Assembly (NCBI GenBank): GCA_020635695.1
Contig: JACJZH010000010.1
Span: 62,001-126,000 of the forward strand
Reading direction: 5' to 3'
Source: Flavobacteriales bacterium
Lineage (GTDB): Bacteria; Bacteroidota; Bacteroidia; Flavobacteriales_F; PHOS-HE28
Length of the DNA stretch: 64,000 bases
A program made the translations under genes and the position numbers. Of this stretch, positions 7,539-15,316 are shown piece by piece. The notes beneath the pieces are model-generated. The model was not told the origin of the DNA. It was given only the letters and a program-made list of their open reading frames with translations, and searched no databases. Each line of letters opens with the position of its first letter. Position 1 is the stretch's first letter.

Positions 7539-9391
7539 GGCCTGGCGAATCCGCTGGCACCGTCCAGCACCACCGCGTTGTTGGACCGGTCCAGGTCGGC
7601 CGTTCGCGCGTCCGGGTCCACCTCCACCCGAACGATGTCGCCCAGTGCAAAGGGCAGTTGAATGGCATACTCCGGATCGGTCCACTGCCAGGCAGGCAAC
7701 ACCGTGAAATCGAACTCCTCGGAACCGGGGGCCTTGGCACCCAGGGTGAGGGAAAGGGGTACGTGCCACCGCTGCACTTCCCCACTTCTCAGCTCCACCG
7801 CCAGGTCCACCGGCATCAGCATCTCCCCTTCCCGGCGCAGTATGATGCGCGTGGCACCTTCCCGGCCCATCACGGCGGCGATGCCGTAGTCGAGTTCACG
7901 CACGGTGTTCATCCATTCATCGTAATACCAGTCCAGCTCCAGCCCACTCGCCTTTTCCATGCTGCGCTCCAGGTCCACCGGACGGGGATGTTCGAAGGCA
8001 CAGGCGTTCCAGTAGCGCCGCAGTCCATCCATCACCGTCCGTTCACCGATCACCGGGGCCAGTTGGTGGACCATGAGCTCCCCCTTGCTGTAGGCGGTGA
8101 CTCCGTAGGCGAAGTTGGTGCTGAAGTGGTCCGCATGCAGGCTCATGGGCTCATGCCGGTCGCTGCGCGCCAGGGCCTCGTAGCTGCGGAACGCACCGGC
8201 ATGCGGGTCGCCCTCCCGGGGAAAGAGCTGCTGCATCACCTTGCTGGACGCATACTCCGTCATGCCTTCATCCATCCAGGGGTACTGGCCTTCGTTGCTG
8301 GCCAACACCCCGTAGTACCAGCTATGCACGCTTTCGTGCACGCTCACGCCCACCAGGCTTCCCAGCCGCCGGCCGCCGGTGATCAACGTGAGCATGGGGT
8401 ATTCCATGCCGCCGTCACCGCCCTGCACGAAGCTGAACTGGGGCCAGGGATAGCGTCCGAAGTGCGCGCTCATGTATTGGAAGCTCCTCACCATGTAGGC
8501 GGGCAACTGGGCCCAGGCCTCGTCCGTGGCCCCGTCGGGCTGGTGGAAGAAATGCAGCAACGGACCATCCGGAACCTGTGCCGTGGTATGCACATAGTCG
8601 GGGTCGGCCGCCCAGGCGAAATCGTGCACATCCTCGGCCAGGAAATGCCAGGTCCAACGTTCCCCGGACTGTTTCTTCAGGGCCTTTCCTCCGGTATCGT
8701 AGCCACGGCCGATGGTGACCGCGTTCTGCAGCACGCCGGTTGCCGCCACCGTGAAACTGCTGTCCAGGGTGATCCGCACGTCGTAATCGCCCCATTCCCC
8801 ATAGAACTCGCGGGCCACGTAAGGATCGGCGTGCCAGCCACGGTCATCGTAAGCGGCCACCTTGGGGTACCACTGGGTCATGCTGTAGGCGATGCCGTCG
8901 GCATTGTCGCGCCCGGAGCGCCTGATCTGGACGGGGACCTGTCCTTCGAATTCGAGCTCGAAGGTGCTGGTCCGACCCGGCAGGATGGGCTTCTCCAGCC
9001 TGACCCGCAACACGGTCCCCAGGTGTTCCAAGGTCTGCTCCCGTCCCTGTCCGGTGAGCCGGGTGACCTGCAGTTCCCCCTGCTCCTCCGGCTTCAGTTC
9101 GGCGATGCGCCCACCGATGCGTTCATCGGGGTCGGCGATGGTGCGGGATCGTACGTCCATCTCACTGCCCGGCCTGAAGGCATTGAAGTAGAGATGGAAG
9201 TACAGCTCCCGAAGGGTATCGGGACTGTTGTTCGTGTAACGGAGTTCCTGCTCGCCGGAGAACCTGTGCGTACGGACATCAAGTTCAACGTCCATGCTGC
9301 ACCGGATGCGCTGTTGCCAGCGGTCGCATTGGGCGGAGAGAGAGAGTGCTGCCGGCAGGGCGGCAGTGACGAAGATGGACTTGACGGACAT
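7535..9391 (-). CDS. M1 family metallopeptidase (exported)
   Basis: 618 aa. Residues 1-20 are a signal peptide (MSVKSIFVTAALPAALSLSA). The gluzincin zinc motif is HESVH at 352-356, with the third ligand Glu375 in DEGMTEY, spaced as in M1 aminopeptidases. The N-terminal beta domain (ELRYTNNSPDTLRELYFHLY) matches the family. It probably trims peptides in the periplasm or outside the cell. The GAMEN exopeptidase signature reads GGMEYPM, as in many Bacteroidota M1 homologues. The start at 9391 follows CATCTTTG by 5 nt, so the mRNA may be leaderless, or it may be read through from the receiver gene upstream. Confidence 0.9.
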   Translation of the reverse strand: MSVKSIFVTAALPAALSLSAQCDRWQQRIRCSMDVELDVRTHRFSGEQELRYTNNSPDTLRELYFHLYFNAFRPGSEMDVRSRTIADPDERIGGRIAELKPEEQGELQVTRLTGQGREQTLEHLGTVLRVRLEKPILPGRTSTFELEFEGQVPVQIRRSGRDNADGIAYSMTQWYPKVAAYDDRGWHADPYVAREFYGEWGDYDVRITLDSSFTVAATGVLQNAVTIGRGYDTGGKALKKQSGERWTWHFLAEDVHDFAWAADPDYVHTTAQVPDGPLLHFFHQPDGATDEAWAQLPAYMVRSFQYMSAHFGRYPWPQFSFVQGGDGGMEYPMLTLITGGRRLGSLVGVSVHESVHSWYYGVLASNEGQYPWMDEGMTEYASSKVMQQLFPREGDPHAGAFRSYEALARSDRHEPMSLHADHFSTNFAYGVTAYSKGELMVHQLAPVIGERTVMDGLRRYWNACAFEHPRPVDLERSMEKASGLELDWYYDEWMNTVRELDYGIAAVMGREGATRIILRREGEMLMPVDLAVELRSGEVQRWHVPLSLTLGAKAPGSEEFDFTVLPAWQWTDPEYAIQLPFALGDIVRVEVDPDARTADLDRSNNAVVLDGASGFARP

Positions 9392-9396
9392 GGCCG

Positions 9397-9404
9397 CAAA
9401 GATG
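9397..9404 (-). promoter_or_regulatory. -7 element directly before the M1 peptidase start
   Basis: Minus strand CATCTTTG, one mismatch to TAnnTTTG, followed by CGGCC and the ATG. Transcription from here would begin at or next to the start codon. Confidence 0.5.
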
Positions 9405-9420
9405 CGGCCCAAGGCCCCGG

Positions 9421-9912
9421 TCAGGAGAGCAGATGTTGCCGCAGGGCGAACTCCAGTTGCTGGTTGGCCTGAACGAGGCGCTCCGTATAGGCCGTGCGCT
9501 CGGCTTCCTCCAGATAGCCGGCGAAGGCGTCGCGGACGGCGTTCAGGACATCGCCCGTGTTCCACGGTTTGGGGATGTAGTGCATCACACCACCCTGGTT
9601 CACCGCATCGATCACGGCCTGCAGGTCGGCGTAGCCGGTCACCAACATGCGGCGCACCCGGGGATGACGCTCGCGTACCAGGCGGAGCAGTTCATGTCCC
9701 TGGGTCAGGGGCATCCGTTGATCGGTGATGATGACATGGACCTGGTGCTTGGTGAGCAGGTCGAGGGCCTCCAGGCTCGTTCCGGCCAGCAGGATGTCCA
9801 TGTCGCGCCGGAAGGCCGCCTGGAAGGCTTGCCGGTTGGGTGCGTCATCATCCACGTACAGCACCGTGGGACGGGTCGCGGAGGCGGCGGGGTGAAGGCG
9901 TTCGGCTCCCAT
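9421..9912 (-). CDS. Stand-alone response-regulator receiver protein
   Basis: 163 aa. A CheY-like receiver spans about residues 15-135: acidic pair DDD at 21-23, phospho-acceptor Asp64 in IITDQRMP, Thr in VTGYAD and Lys in IPKPW. A C-terminal helical tail (about 136-163) has no DNA-binding motif. The receiver is visibly paralogous to the one in the hybrid kinase at 15313 (shared VLYVDD, LEALDLL, DQRMP, TGYAD, AVIDAVN). It is divergent from the E1-nitroreductase operon and shares its 140-bp control region, so it may be the output or a phosphate sink of that system. The M1 peptidase gene follows 29 nt downstream. Confidence 0.85.
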   Translation of the reverse strand: MGAERLHPAASATRPTVLYVDDDAPNRQAFQAAFRRDMDILLAGTSLEALDLLTKHQVHVIITDQRMPLTQGHELLRLVRERHPRVRRMLVTGYADLQAVIDAVNQGGVMHYIPKPWNTGDVLNAVRDAFAGYLEEAERTAYTERLVQANQQLEFALRQHLLS

Positions 9913-9989
9913 GATCGGGTCATTTGATACGGGTCACCTCTACGCGGATCGCCACGGAATGGTTCCACACAGAAATAAAATGTTGAAAA

Positions 9990-10020
9990 TTTGTTCATAA
10001 CTCATGCCAGGCTATCTTCG
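9990..10020 (+). promoter_or_regulatory. Promoter of the E1-nitroreductase/kinase operon
   Basis: TTTG at 9990-9993, a 19-nt spacer and TATCTTCG at 10013-10020 (one mismatch to TAnnTTTG). The surroundings are unusually AT-rich for this genome. Predicted start near 10027, leader about 26 nt. Confidence 0.65.
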
Positions 10021-10052
10021 ACCCACTCTTCAGATCGTCTTAGCCTGCATCC

Positions 10053-12374
10053 ATGAACGAGAGGTTGGCCGAAAAACTTGGCCAGGCAGCGGCCCTGCGC
10101 GACCTGCACACGCCTGAGATCCTTCGGCTTGCAGTCCCGGCCGACCAACGGCGCTGGGAGGAACTCCTGGAATCACCGGGCGTTCAGGTCCATGACCAGC
10201 TGGAGGGCCAATTGCGCGACCTCCTGAAGGCCCGTTCGCCGCTGCACCCCCTTTCGAACGAGGAACTGGACAAGGCCGTGCATGCCCGGCTGAACGGAAA
10301 GCCGGCCGCCACCCATGGCGTGTGGGTCCATTATCCGTGGTCCGGGCGCCTCGTTCACCTGCTCGATGAGGAGGAGTTCATTGAGGTGCGCACCGACCGG
10401 AACCGCAACAAGATCACCCGGGAGGAGCAAGCCAGGCTCACCGGCAAACGGGTGGGCATCATAGGCTTGTCCGTGGGCCAGTCCGTGGCACTGACCATGG
10501 CCCTCGAACGTACGGCCGGTGAGCTCCGGCTCGCCGACTTCGACCGCATCGAGCTCACCAACCTCAATCGCATTCGCAGCGGGGCCCACGCCATCGGGAT
10601 GAACAAGGCCGTGAACGTGGCCCGGGAGATCGCCGAGATCGACCCCTTCCTGAAGGTCACCTGCTTCACCGAAGGCCTGACGCGTGAGAACATGGACGCC
10701 TTCTTCGATGGCGACGGCGGACTGGACCTGGTGATCGAGGAGTGCGATAGCATCGACATCAAGATCCTGGCCCGGAAGGCTGCCAAGGCACGTGGCATCC
10801 CCGTGGTCATGGACATGAGCGACCGAGGCTGCCTGGACATCGAGCGCTTCGACCTGGAGCCGGACCGCCCGCTGATGCACGGCTGGATAGACCACCTGGA
10901 CCTGGATGCCGCGGCGAACGCGCTGACCAGCGAGGAGAAGGTGCCCTACATGCTGCCCATCGTGGGCGTGGAGACCCTGAGCCCACGGCTGAAGGCCTCC
11001 GTGGTGGAAGTGGGCAGGACGCTGAGCACCTGGCCCCAGCTGGCCACCTCGGTGGTTCTGGGAGGCGCGTTGGCCGGTGATGCCGTGCGCCGCATCCTCC
11101 TTGGCCACATGACCGGCTCGGGGCGCTGGTTCGTTGATCTGGATGAGCTGGTGGGCACCCCCGTCGAAGTCCCCCCGCCGGACGCCACGCCTCCGGCGCC
11201 TACCGATGCCAATGAACTGGCCGATGCCGCGGAGGCCTCGGACCTGCCACTCGGCGCACCGCCGGACACAGGGCTGGTCTCCGAGGAATTGGCGGCCCGC
11301 TGCTTCGAAGCGGGTGCACTGGCCCCTTCAGCCGGCAACATGCAACCGTGGCGGTTCCTGCAACGCGGGGATCGCCTGTACGTGCTGCACGACGAAGCGG
11401 CCTCCGCCAGCATCTGGGACCCCGACCACCTGATCGCACACATCGCGCTGGGCACCGCCGTGGAGAACATCGTGCTCCGCATTCAGGAGAACGGTCTTTC
11501 CGCCAGGGTCCATCTGGCTCCCATACCGGACCGGCCCGAGCTGGTGGCAGCGATCGATGTCCTGCCTGTCGGCTCTCCCGACGTGGAGCCGGAAGCCGAC
11601 CGATCCCTGGCCGCCGGCATTGCGGTCCGGTGTACCAACCGGAAGTTGCTGGAACGCGACCCTTCGATCCCAGGCAGGCTCAAGGATGCCCTGGCACTGG
11701 CCTCGGCCATGCCCGGTTGCTCCGCCCACCTGCTCACCGACCCGGACGCCTTGGCCGAATTGGCCTCCATCTGCGGCACCTCCGAACGCATCCGTGTGGT
11801 GAATCCCATCGGACACCGGGAGTTCTTCCAGCAGGAGCTCCGATGGACACCCGAGGAGGTGGAACGCACCCGTGATGGGCTGGACATCGATACGCTGGAG
11901 ATGAGCTTGAACGATGTGGCCGGACTGCGGATCGCCAGCGACCCGAGGGCCATGGCCCTGGTGGATGCCTGGGGCGGGGGAAGCGCCTTTGAGCGGTTCT
12001 CGACACGGGCGGTCCGCGCTGCGTCGGCCGTGGTGTTGGTGGCGGTGGACGATGACCGGACGACCTCCCGCCTGATGGGAGGCCGGGCAGCCGAGCGCTT
12101 CTGGACGGCGGCCAACCTGGCCGGTGTCTCCGTCCACCCCATCTCGGCCCCCATCTTCCTGATCCACGCCGCACGCTTGGGCGGGCCGGGAATACGCCCT
12201 GCGGAGCGGGAGGATCTGCTCGGCCTGGAAGCCCGGTTCATGGCGCTCTGGCCCGACCTGGTCGGAAGGCCGCTCTTCATGATGAGGATCTCTCCCGGTG
12301 GCGAGCCCACCGCAAGAGCCCTGCGCAAACCCTTGCAGGAGCTCGTACTTCGACCCCAACGAACCCTCCATTGA
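10053..12374 (+). CDS. E1-like adenylating enzyme fused to a nitroreductase domain (Rv1355c/MoeY type)
   Basis: 773 aa. Residues about 1-125 are helical with no assigned fold. Residues about 130-350 are a ThiF/MoeB/E1-like domain: nucleotide loop GIIGLSVGQS (135-144), acidic residue in ADFD, LTNLNR (168-173), Lys185 in MNKAV, and Asp232 in EECDSID. No CxxC zinc pair is seen. A Pro/Ala-rich linker (about 370-405) leads to a nitroreductase-like domain with the FMN-site motif APSAGNMQPWRF at 424-435. The architecture matches mycobacterial Rv1355c (MoeY), whose reaction is not established. E1 domains adenylate carboxylates; nitroreductase folds in biosynthesis oxidise heterocycles. First gene of a four-gene operon. 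Confidence 0.85.
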   Translation: MNERLAEKLGQAAALRDLHTPEILRLAVPADQRRWEELLESPGVQVHDQLEGQLRDLLKARSPLHPLSNEELDKAVHARLNGKPAATHGVWVHYPWSGRLVHLLDEEEFIEVRTDRNRNKITREEQARLTGKRVGIIGLSVGQSVALTMALERTAGELRLADFDRIELTNLNRIRSGAHAIGMNKAVNVAREIAEIDPFLKVTCFTEGLTRENMDAFFDGDGGLDLVIEECDSIDIKILARKAAKARGIPVVMDMSDRGCLDIERFDLEPDRPLMHGWIDHLDLDAAANALTSEEKVPYMLPIVGVETLSPRLKASVVEVGRTLSTWPQLATSVVLGGALAGDAVRRILLGHMTGSGRWFVDLDELVGTPVEVPPPDATPPAPTDANELADAAEASDLPLGAPPDTGLVSEELAARCFEAGALAPSAGNMQPWRFLQRGDRLYVLHDEAASASIWDPDHLIAHIALGTAVENIVLRIQENGLSARVHLAPIPDRPELVAAIDVLPVGSPDVEPEADRSLAAGIAVRCTNRKLLERDPSIPGRLKDALALASAMPGCSAHLLTDPDALAELASICGTSERIRVVNPIGHREFFQQELRWTPEEVERTRDGLDIDTLEMSLNDVAGLRIASDPRAMALVDAWGGGSAFERFSTRAVRAASAVVLVAVDDDRTTSRLMGGRAAERFWTAANLAGVSVHPISAPIFLIHAARLGGPGIRPAEREDLLGLEARFMALWPDLVGRPLFMMRISPGGEPTARALRKPLQELVLRPQRTLH

Positions 12375-12376
12375 CC

Positions 12377-13135
12377 ATGGAAGCCATGCTGAAATTGACC
12401 CTGAAGGCCTTCCGCGCCCCCGAGGAGCCGGAACTGTGCCAGGAATTCGTTCGCCAGCACCGCAAAGTGCTCGAGGACTTCGGCATCAGCAATGTGACCA
12501 CCAATAACGAGCACTGGCTGGACGATCCCAATGCCATCATCATCGTGGCCCTGAACGAGGAGTTCGGCATGATGGGCGGCATCCGCTTGCAGCTCGCCAC
12601 GGAAGGGCGCGTTCTTCCCATGGAGGAGGCGATCGCCAAGCTGGACCCGCAGGTGAAGCAGGCCTTGGAGGAGCTCCGGCCTCACGGCAACGGGGAGGTC
12701 TGCAGCCTGTGGAACGCGAACGAATTCCGCCACCTGGGCATCCCCATCCTGCTCAGCCAGGCGGTCACCGCCATCTCCGTTCAGGTCGGGGCAGGCCGCA
12801 TGGTGTGCCTGGTGGCGCACTACACCAAGAAGCACCCAAGCCGTAACGGGTTCGTGGTCATGGAGGAACTGGGCGACCAGGGGACCTTCGCCTATCCGGT
12901 CCCGGGCATCACCGCCATCGCGATGGTGAATCCGAACACATCGCTGCTGGAACATGCAACGCCGGATCATCGGCAGGTGCTCTACAGCCTTCGCCTGCGT
13001 CCCGAGCAGGTCCGTGTGGAGACTCCCTTGTCAACGCCCATGGAGGTGCACTACCGCATGCGGCTGGAGAGTGGCCTCTTCGACCTTCAGGCGTATCGGG
13101 ACATCGAAGCGGACAGACTGAGGTTCATCGCCTGA
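12377..13135 (+). CDS. GNAT/acyl-homoserine-lactone-synthase-like acyltransferase
   Basis: 252 aa from ATG 12377, two nucleotides after the upstream stop (a TTG at 12371 would overlap it). The middle of the protein has the layout of LuxI-type and N-acyl-amino-acid synthases: GGIRLQL strand, EVCSLWNANEFR, helix GIPILLSQAVTAISVQVG, then MVCLVAHYT and a GTFAYPVPG turn. Such enzymes join an acyl group to an amino-acid-derived head group. The similarity is by pattern only, and the substrate cannot be read from sequence. Position between an adenylating/redox fusion and two sensor kinases suggests it helps make a diffusible signal. Confidence 0.6.
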   Translation: MEAMLKLTLKAFRAPEEPELCQEFVRQHRKVLEDFGISNVTTNNEHWLDDPNAIIIVALNEEFGMMGGIRLQLATEGRVLPMEEAIAKLDPQVKQALEELRPHGNGEVCSLWNANEFRHLGIPILLSQAVTAISVQVGAGRMVCLVAHYTKKHPSRNGFVVMEELGDQGTFAYPVPGITAIAMVNPNTSLLEHATPDHRQVLYSLRLRPEQVRVETPLSTPMEVHYRMRLESGLFDLQAYRDIEADRLRFIA

Positions 13136-13177
13136 TCCTGCAACAAGAACGTGCGGCGCGCCGTAGAAGCGCGCAGC

Positions 13178-15316
13178 ATGCGATCCGCACGATCGGTATT
13201 CCTTGGAGCCCTGGTCCTTGCCTGCCTGGGCAGCACCTCGGCAGCCGACCCTGTATACCTGTACCTCGGGCAGGACCACAGTCCATTCCTCGGTGAACAT
13301 GTGGGGGCCATCACGGACCAGGATGGCGAACTCAAGGTCCAGGACCTGATCGGTGCCCGATTCCCCGCGATGAATTCCGGGGCCGTACCCGACCTCGGCA
13401 TCTCCGATGCCGTGCAATGGGTCAGGCTCGAATTGGCCAATGCAAGCGATGAGAACGATCTTCTGCTGCACATCGCCAATCCCGAGATCGACGAGGTGGA
13501 CGCCTGGTATGTGCAGCATGACCATGCCATGTTCCTGGGCTCCCTCGGGCTCGACCGGCCCTACTCCGCCCAATTCGGTCCCTATGCCGACCTGACCTTC
13601 AGGCTTCCCTTGGAGCCCGGGTCCTCGGGAGCGGTCCTGCTTCGCATGCGCAGTGCGAAACCGCTGCTGGTACCGGTCCAGATCTGGACCAGGGCCGCGT
13701 ACCTCACCTCTTCGAGCCAGCGCAACACCTACCTCGGAGGCTACGTGGGCATCATGCTGGTGATGGCCGTTTACAACCTCTTCATCTTTCTTTCCATCAG
13801 GGACAGGAGCTACATGTTCTATGTGCTCTACATCCTGTCCGTGCTCGCCGCCCAACTGGCCTTCGTTGGGATCACGCCCGTCGTGGTGGCCCCTTCGCTC
13901 ACCTTCCTGGCCTCGAAGGCCTCCATCCTGTTGACCACGGTCACCGCCATCTGTGCGAGCGAGTTCCTCAGGCATTTCCTCCACACCCACGAACGGCTGC
14001 CAAGTTTCTCCCGGGCGACCCGTTGGTTCTACGCGGCCTTTGGGGTCGGATTGGCGCTCGACCTGGCCGGGGCGCGCATCGCGGGTTACCAGGTGATCCA
14101 ATTGGTGTCCGCGCTGTTCGCCTGCTACCTCCTGGCACAGGCCTACTTGATCTCCAGGCAGGGCTACCGTCCTGGCACGTACTTCCTGATCGCCTGGAGC
14201 GTGTTCCTGCTCGGGGTCATGACGTTCGTGATGAAGGACTGGGGTCTTCTACCCTACACCGGCGTCACACGGTACATGATGCCCCTGGGCTCCGTGGCCG
14301 AGGTCGTGTTCCTTTCCTTCGGTCTTGCGGACCGGATCAACGTGCTGCGCCAGGAGAAGGAACGCTCACAGGCGGAGGCGCTCCATGTGAGCCGGGAGAA
14401 TGAGAAGATCATCCGGGAACAGAACGTGGTCCTGGAGAAGAAGGTCCACGAGCGGACCCGTGCCCTGCAGGAATCGAACGACCACCTGAAGCGGACCCAG
14501 ACGCAGCTCGTGGACGCGGAGAAGATGGCCTCTCTCGGCCAACTGACCGCTGGCATCGCACACGAGATCAACAACCCGGTGAACTTCATCACCAGCAACA
14601 TCGCTCCGCTGAGAAGGGACCTCGACGACCTGCTCGAAGTGCTCGCTGCCTATCGGGCGCTGGGTGGCCGGGTCCCGCCGGAAGTCCTGGACCCTGTGCT
14701 TTCCCTGGAAAAGGAGCTCGACATCGACATCTCCATCGAGGAGCTGGCCGAGATCATCGGCAGCATCGCCGAAGGGGCCGACCGTACGGCGGAGATCGTC
14801 CGCGGCCTGCGGAACTTCTCCCGGCTGGACGAGGATGACCTCAAGGCCGCGGACCTCAATGAAGGGATCCGTTCCACCATCACCGTACTGGGGCCACAGC
14901 TCCGGGACCAGGTGGAGCTGGTGATGGACCTGGGAGAACTGCCGAAGGTGGAATGCTATGCAGGCAAATTGAACCAGGTGTTCATGAACATCCTGACCAA
15001 TGCGGTACAGGCCCTGGGCGATCGCACCGATGGCCGGATCGTGGTCCGTTCCAAGGTCCTGGACGGTGATTCCGTCGAGATCCGGTTCCGTGACAACGGA
15101 CCGGGTATGCCGGACCATGTCCGTTCGCGCATTTTCGAGCCGTTCTACACGACCAAGGAGGTCGGTGAAGGGACCGGCCTCGGGCTCAGCATCGCTTACA
15201 ACATCGTGGACAAGCACCATGGGACCATTCAGGTGGAAAGCTCCGTGGGCATGGGCACCGAATTCAAGATCATCCTGCCTGTGGATCAGCCGCGGGTCAA
15301 AGAGGAACGTGCATGA
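13178..15316 (+). CDS. 7TM-DISM sensor histidine kinase
   Basis: 712 aa from ATG 13178, where a signal peptide begins (MRSARSVFLGALVLACLGST). Order: extracellular beta domain of the 7TMR-DISMED2 kind (about 30-175), seven membrane helices (about 185-395), a coiled coil (about 400-445, EKERSQAEALHVS), HisKA-like box with His462 (GQLTAGIAHEINNP) and a HATPase domain (GPGMP, GTGLGLSIAYN, to the end). DISM receptors sense small ligands, often carbohydrates or related molecules, in the periplasm. It overlaps the next gene by ATGA, so sensor and hybrid kinase are made together. Confidence 0.9.
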   Translation: MRSARSVFLGALVLACLGSTSAADPVYLYLGQDHSPFLGEHVGAITDQDGELKVQDLIGARFPAMNSGAVPDLGISDAVQWVRLELANASDENDLLLHIANPEIDEVDAWYVQHDHAMFLGSLGLDRPYSAQFGPYADLTFRLPLEPGSSGAVLLRMRSAKPLLVPVQIWTRAAYLTSSSQRNTYLGGYVGIMLVMAVYNLFIFLSIRDRSYMFYVLYILSVLAAQLAFVGITPVVVAPSLTFLASKASILLTTVTAICASEFLRHFLHTHERLPSFSRATRWFYAAFGVGLALDLAGARIAGYQVIQLVSALFACYLLAQAYLISRQGYRPGTYFLIAWSVFLLGVMTFVMKDWGLLPYTGVTRYMMPLGSVAEVVFLSFGLADRINVLRQEKERSQAEALHVSRENEKIIREQNVVLEKKVHERTRALQESNDHLKRTQTQLVDAEKMASLGQLTAGIAHEINNPVNFITSNIAPLRRDLDDLLEVLAAYRALGGRVPPEVLDPVLSLEKELDIDISIEELAEIIGSIAEGADRTAEIVRGLRNFSRLDEDDLKAADLNEGIRSTITVLGPQLRDQVELVMDLGELPKVECYAGKLNQVFMNILTNAVQALGDRTDGRIVVRSKVLDGDSVEIRFRDNGPGMPDHVRSRIFEPFYTTKEVGEGTGLGLSIAYNIVDKHHGTIQVESSVGMGTEFKIILPVDQPRVKEERA

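Noticed and set aside
7322..9472. 716-codon plus-strand frame opposite the M1 peptidase
   Set aside because: Antisense shadow; no motifs, and the minus strand has HEXXH and a signal peptide.
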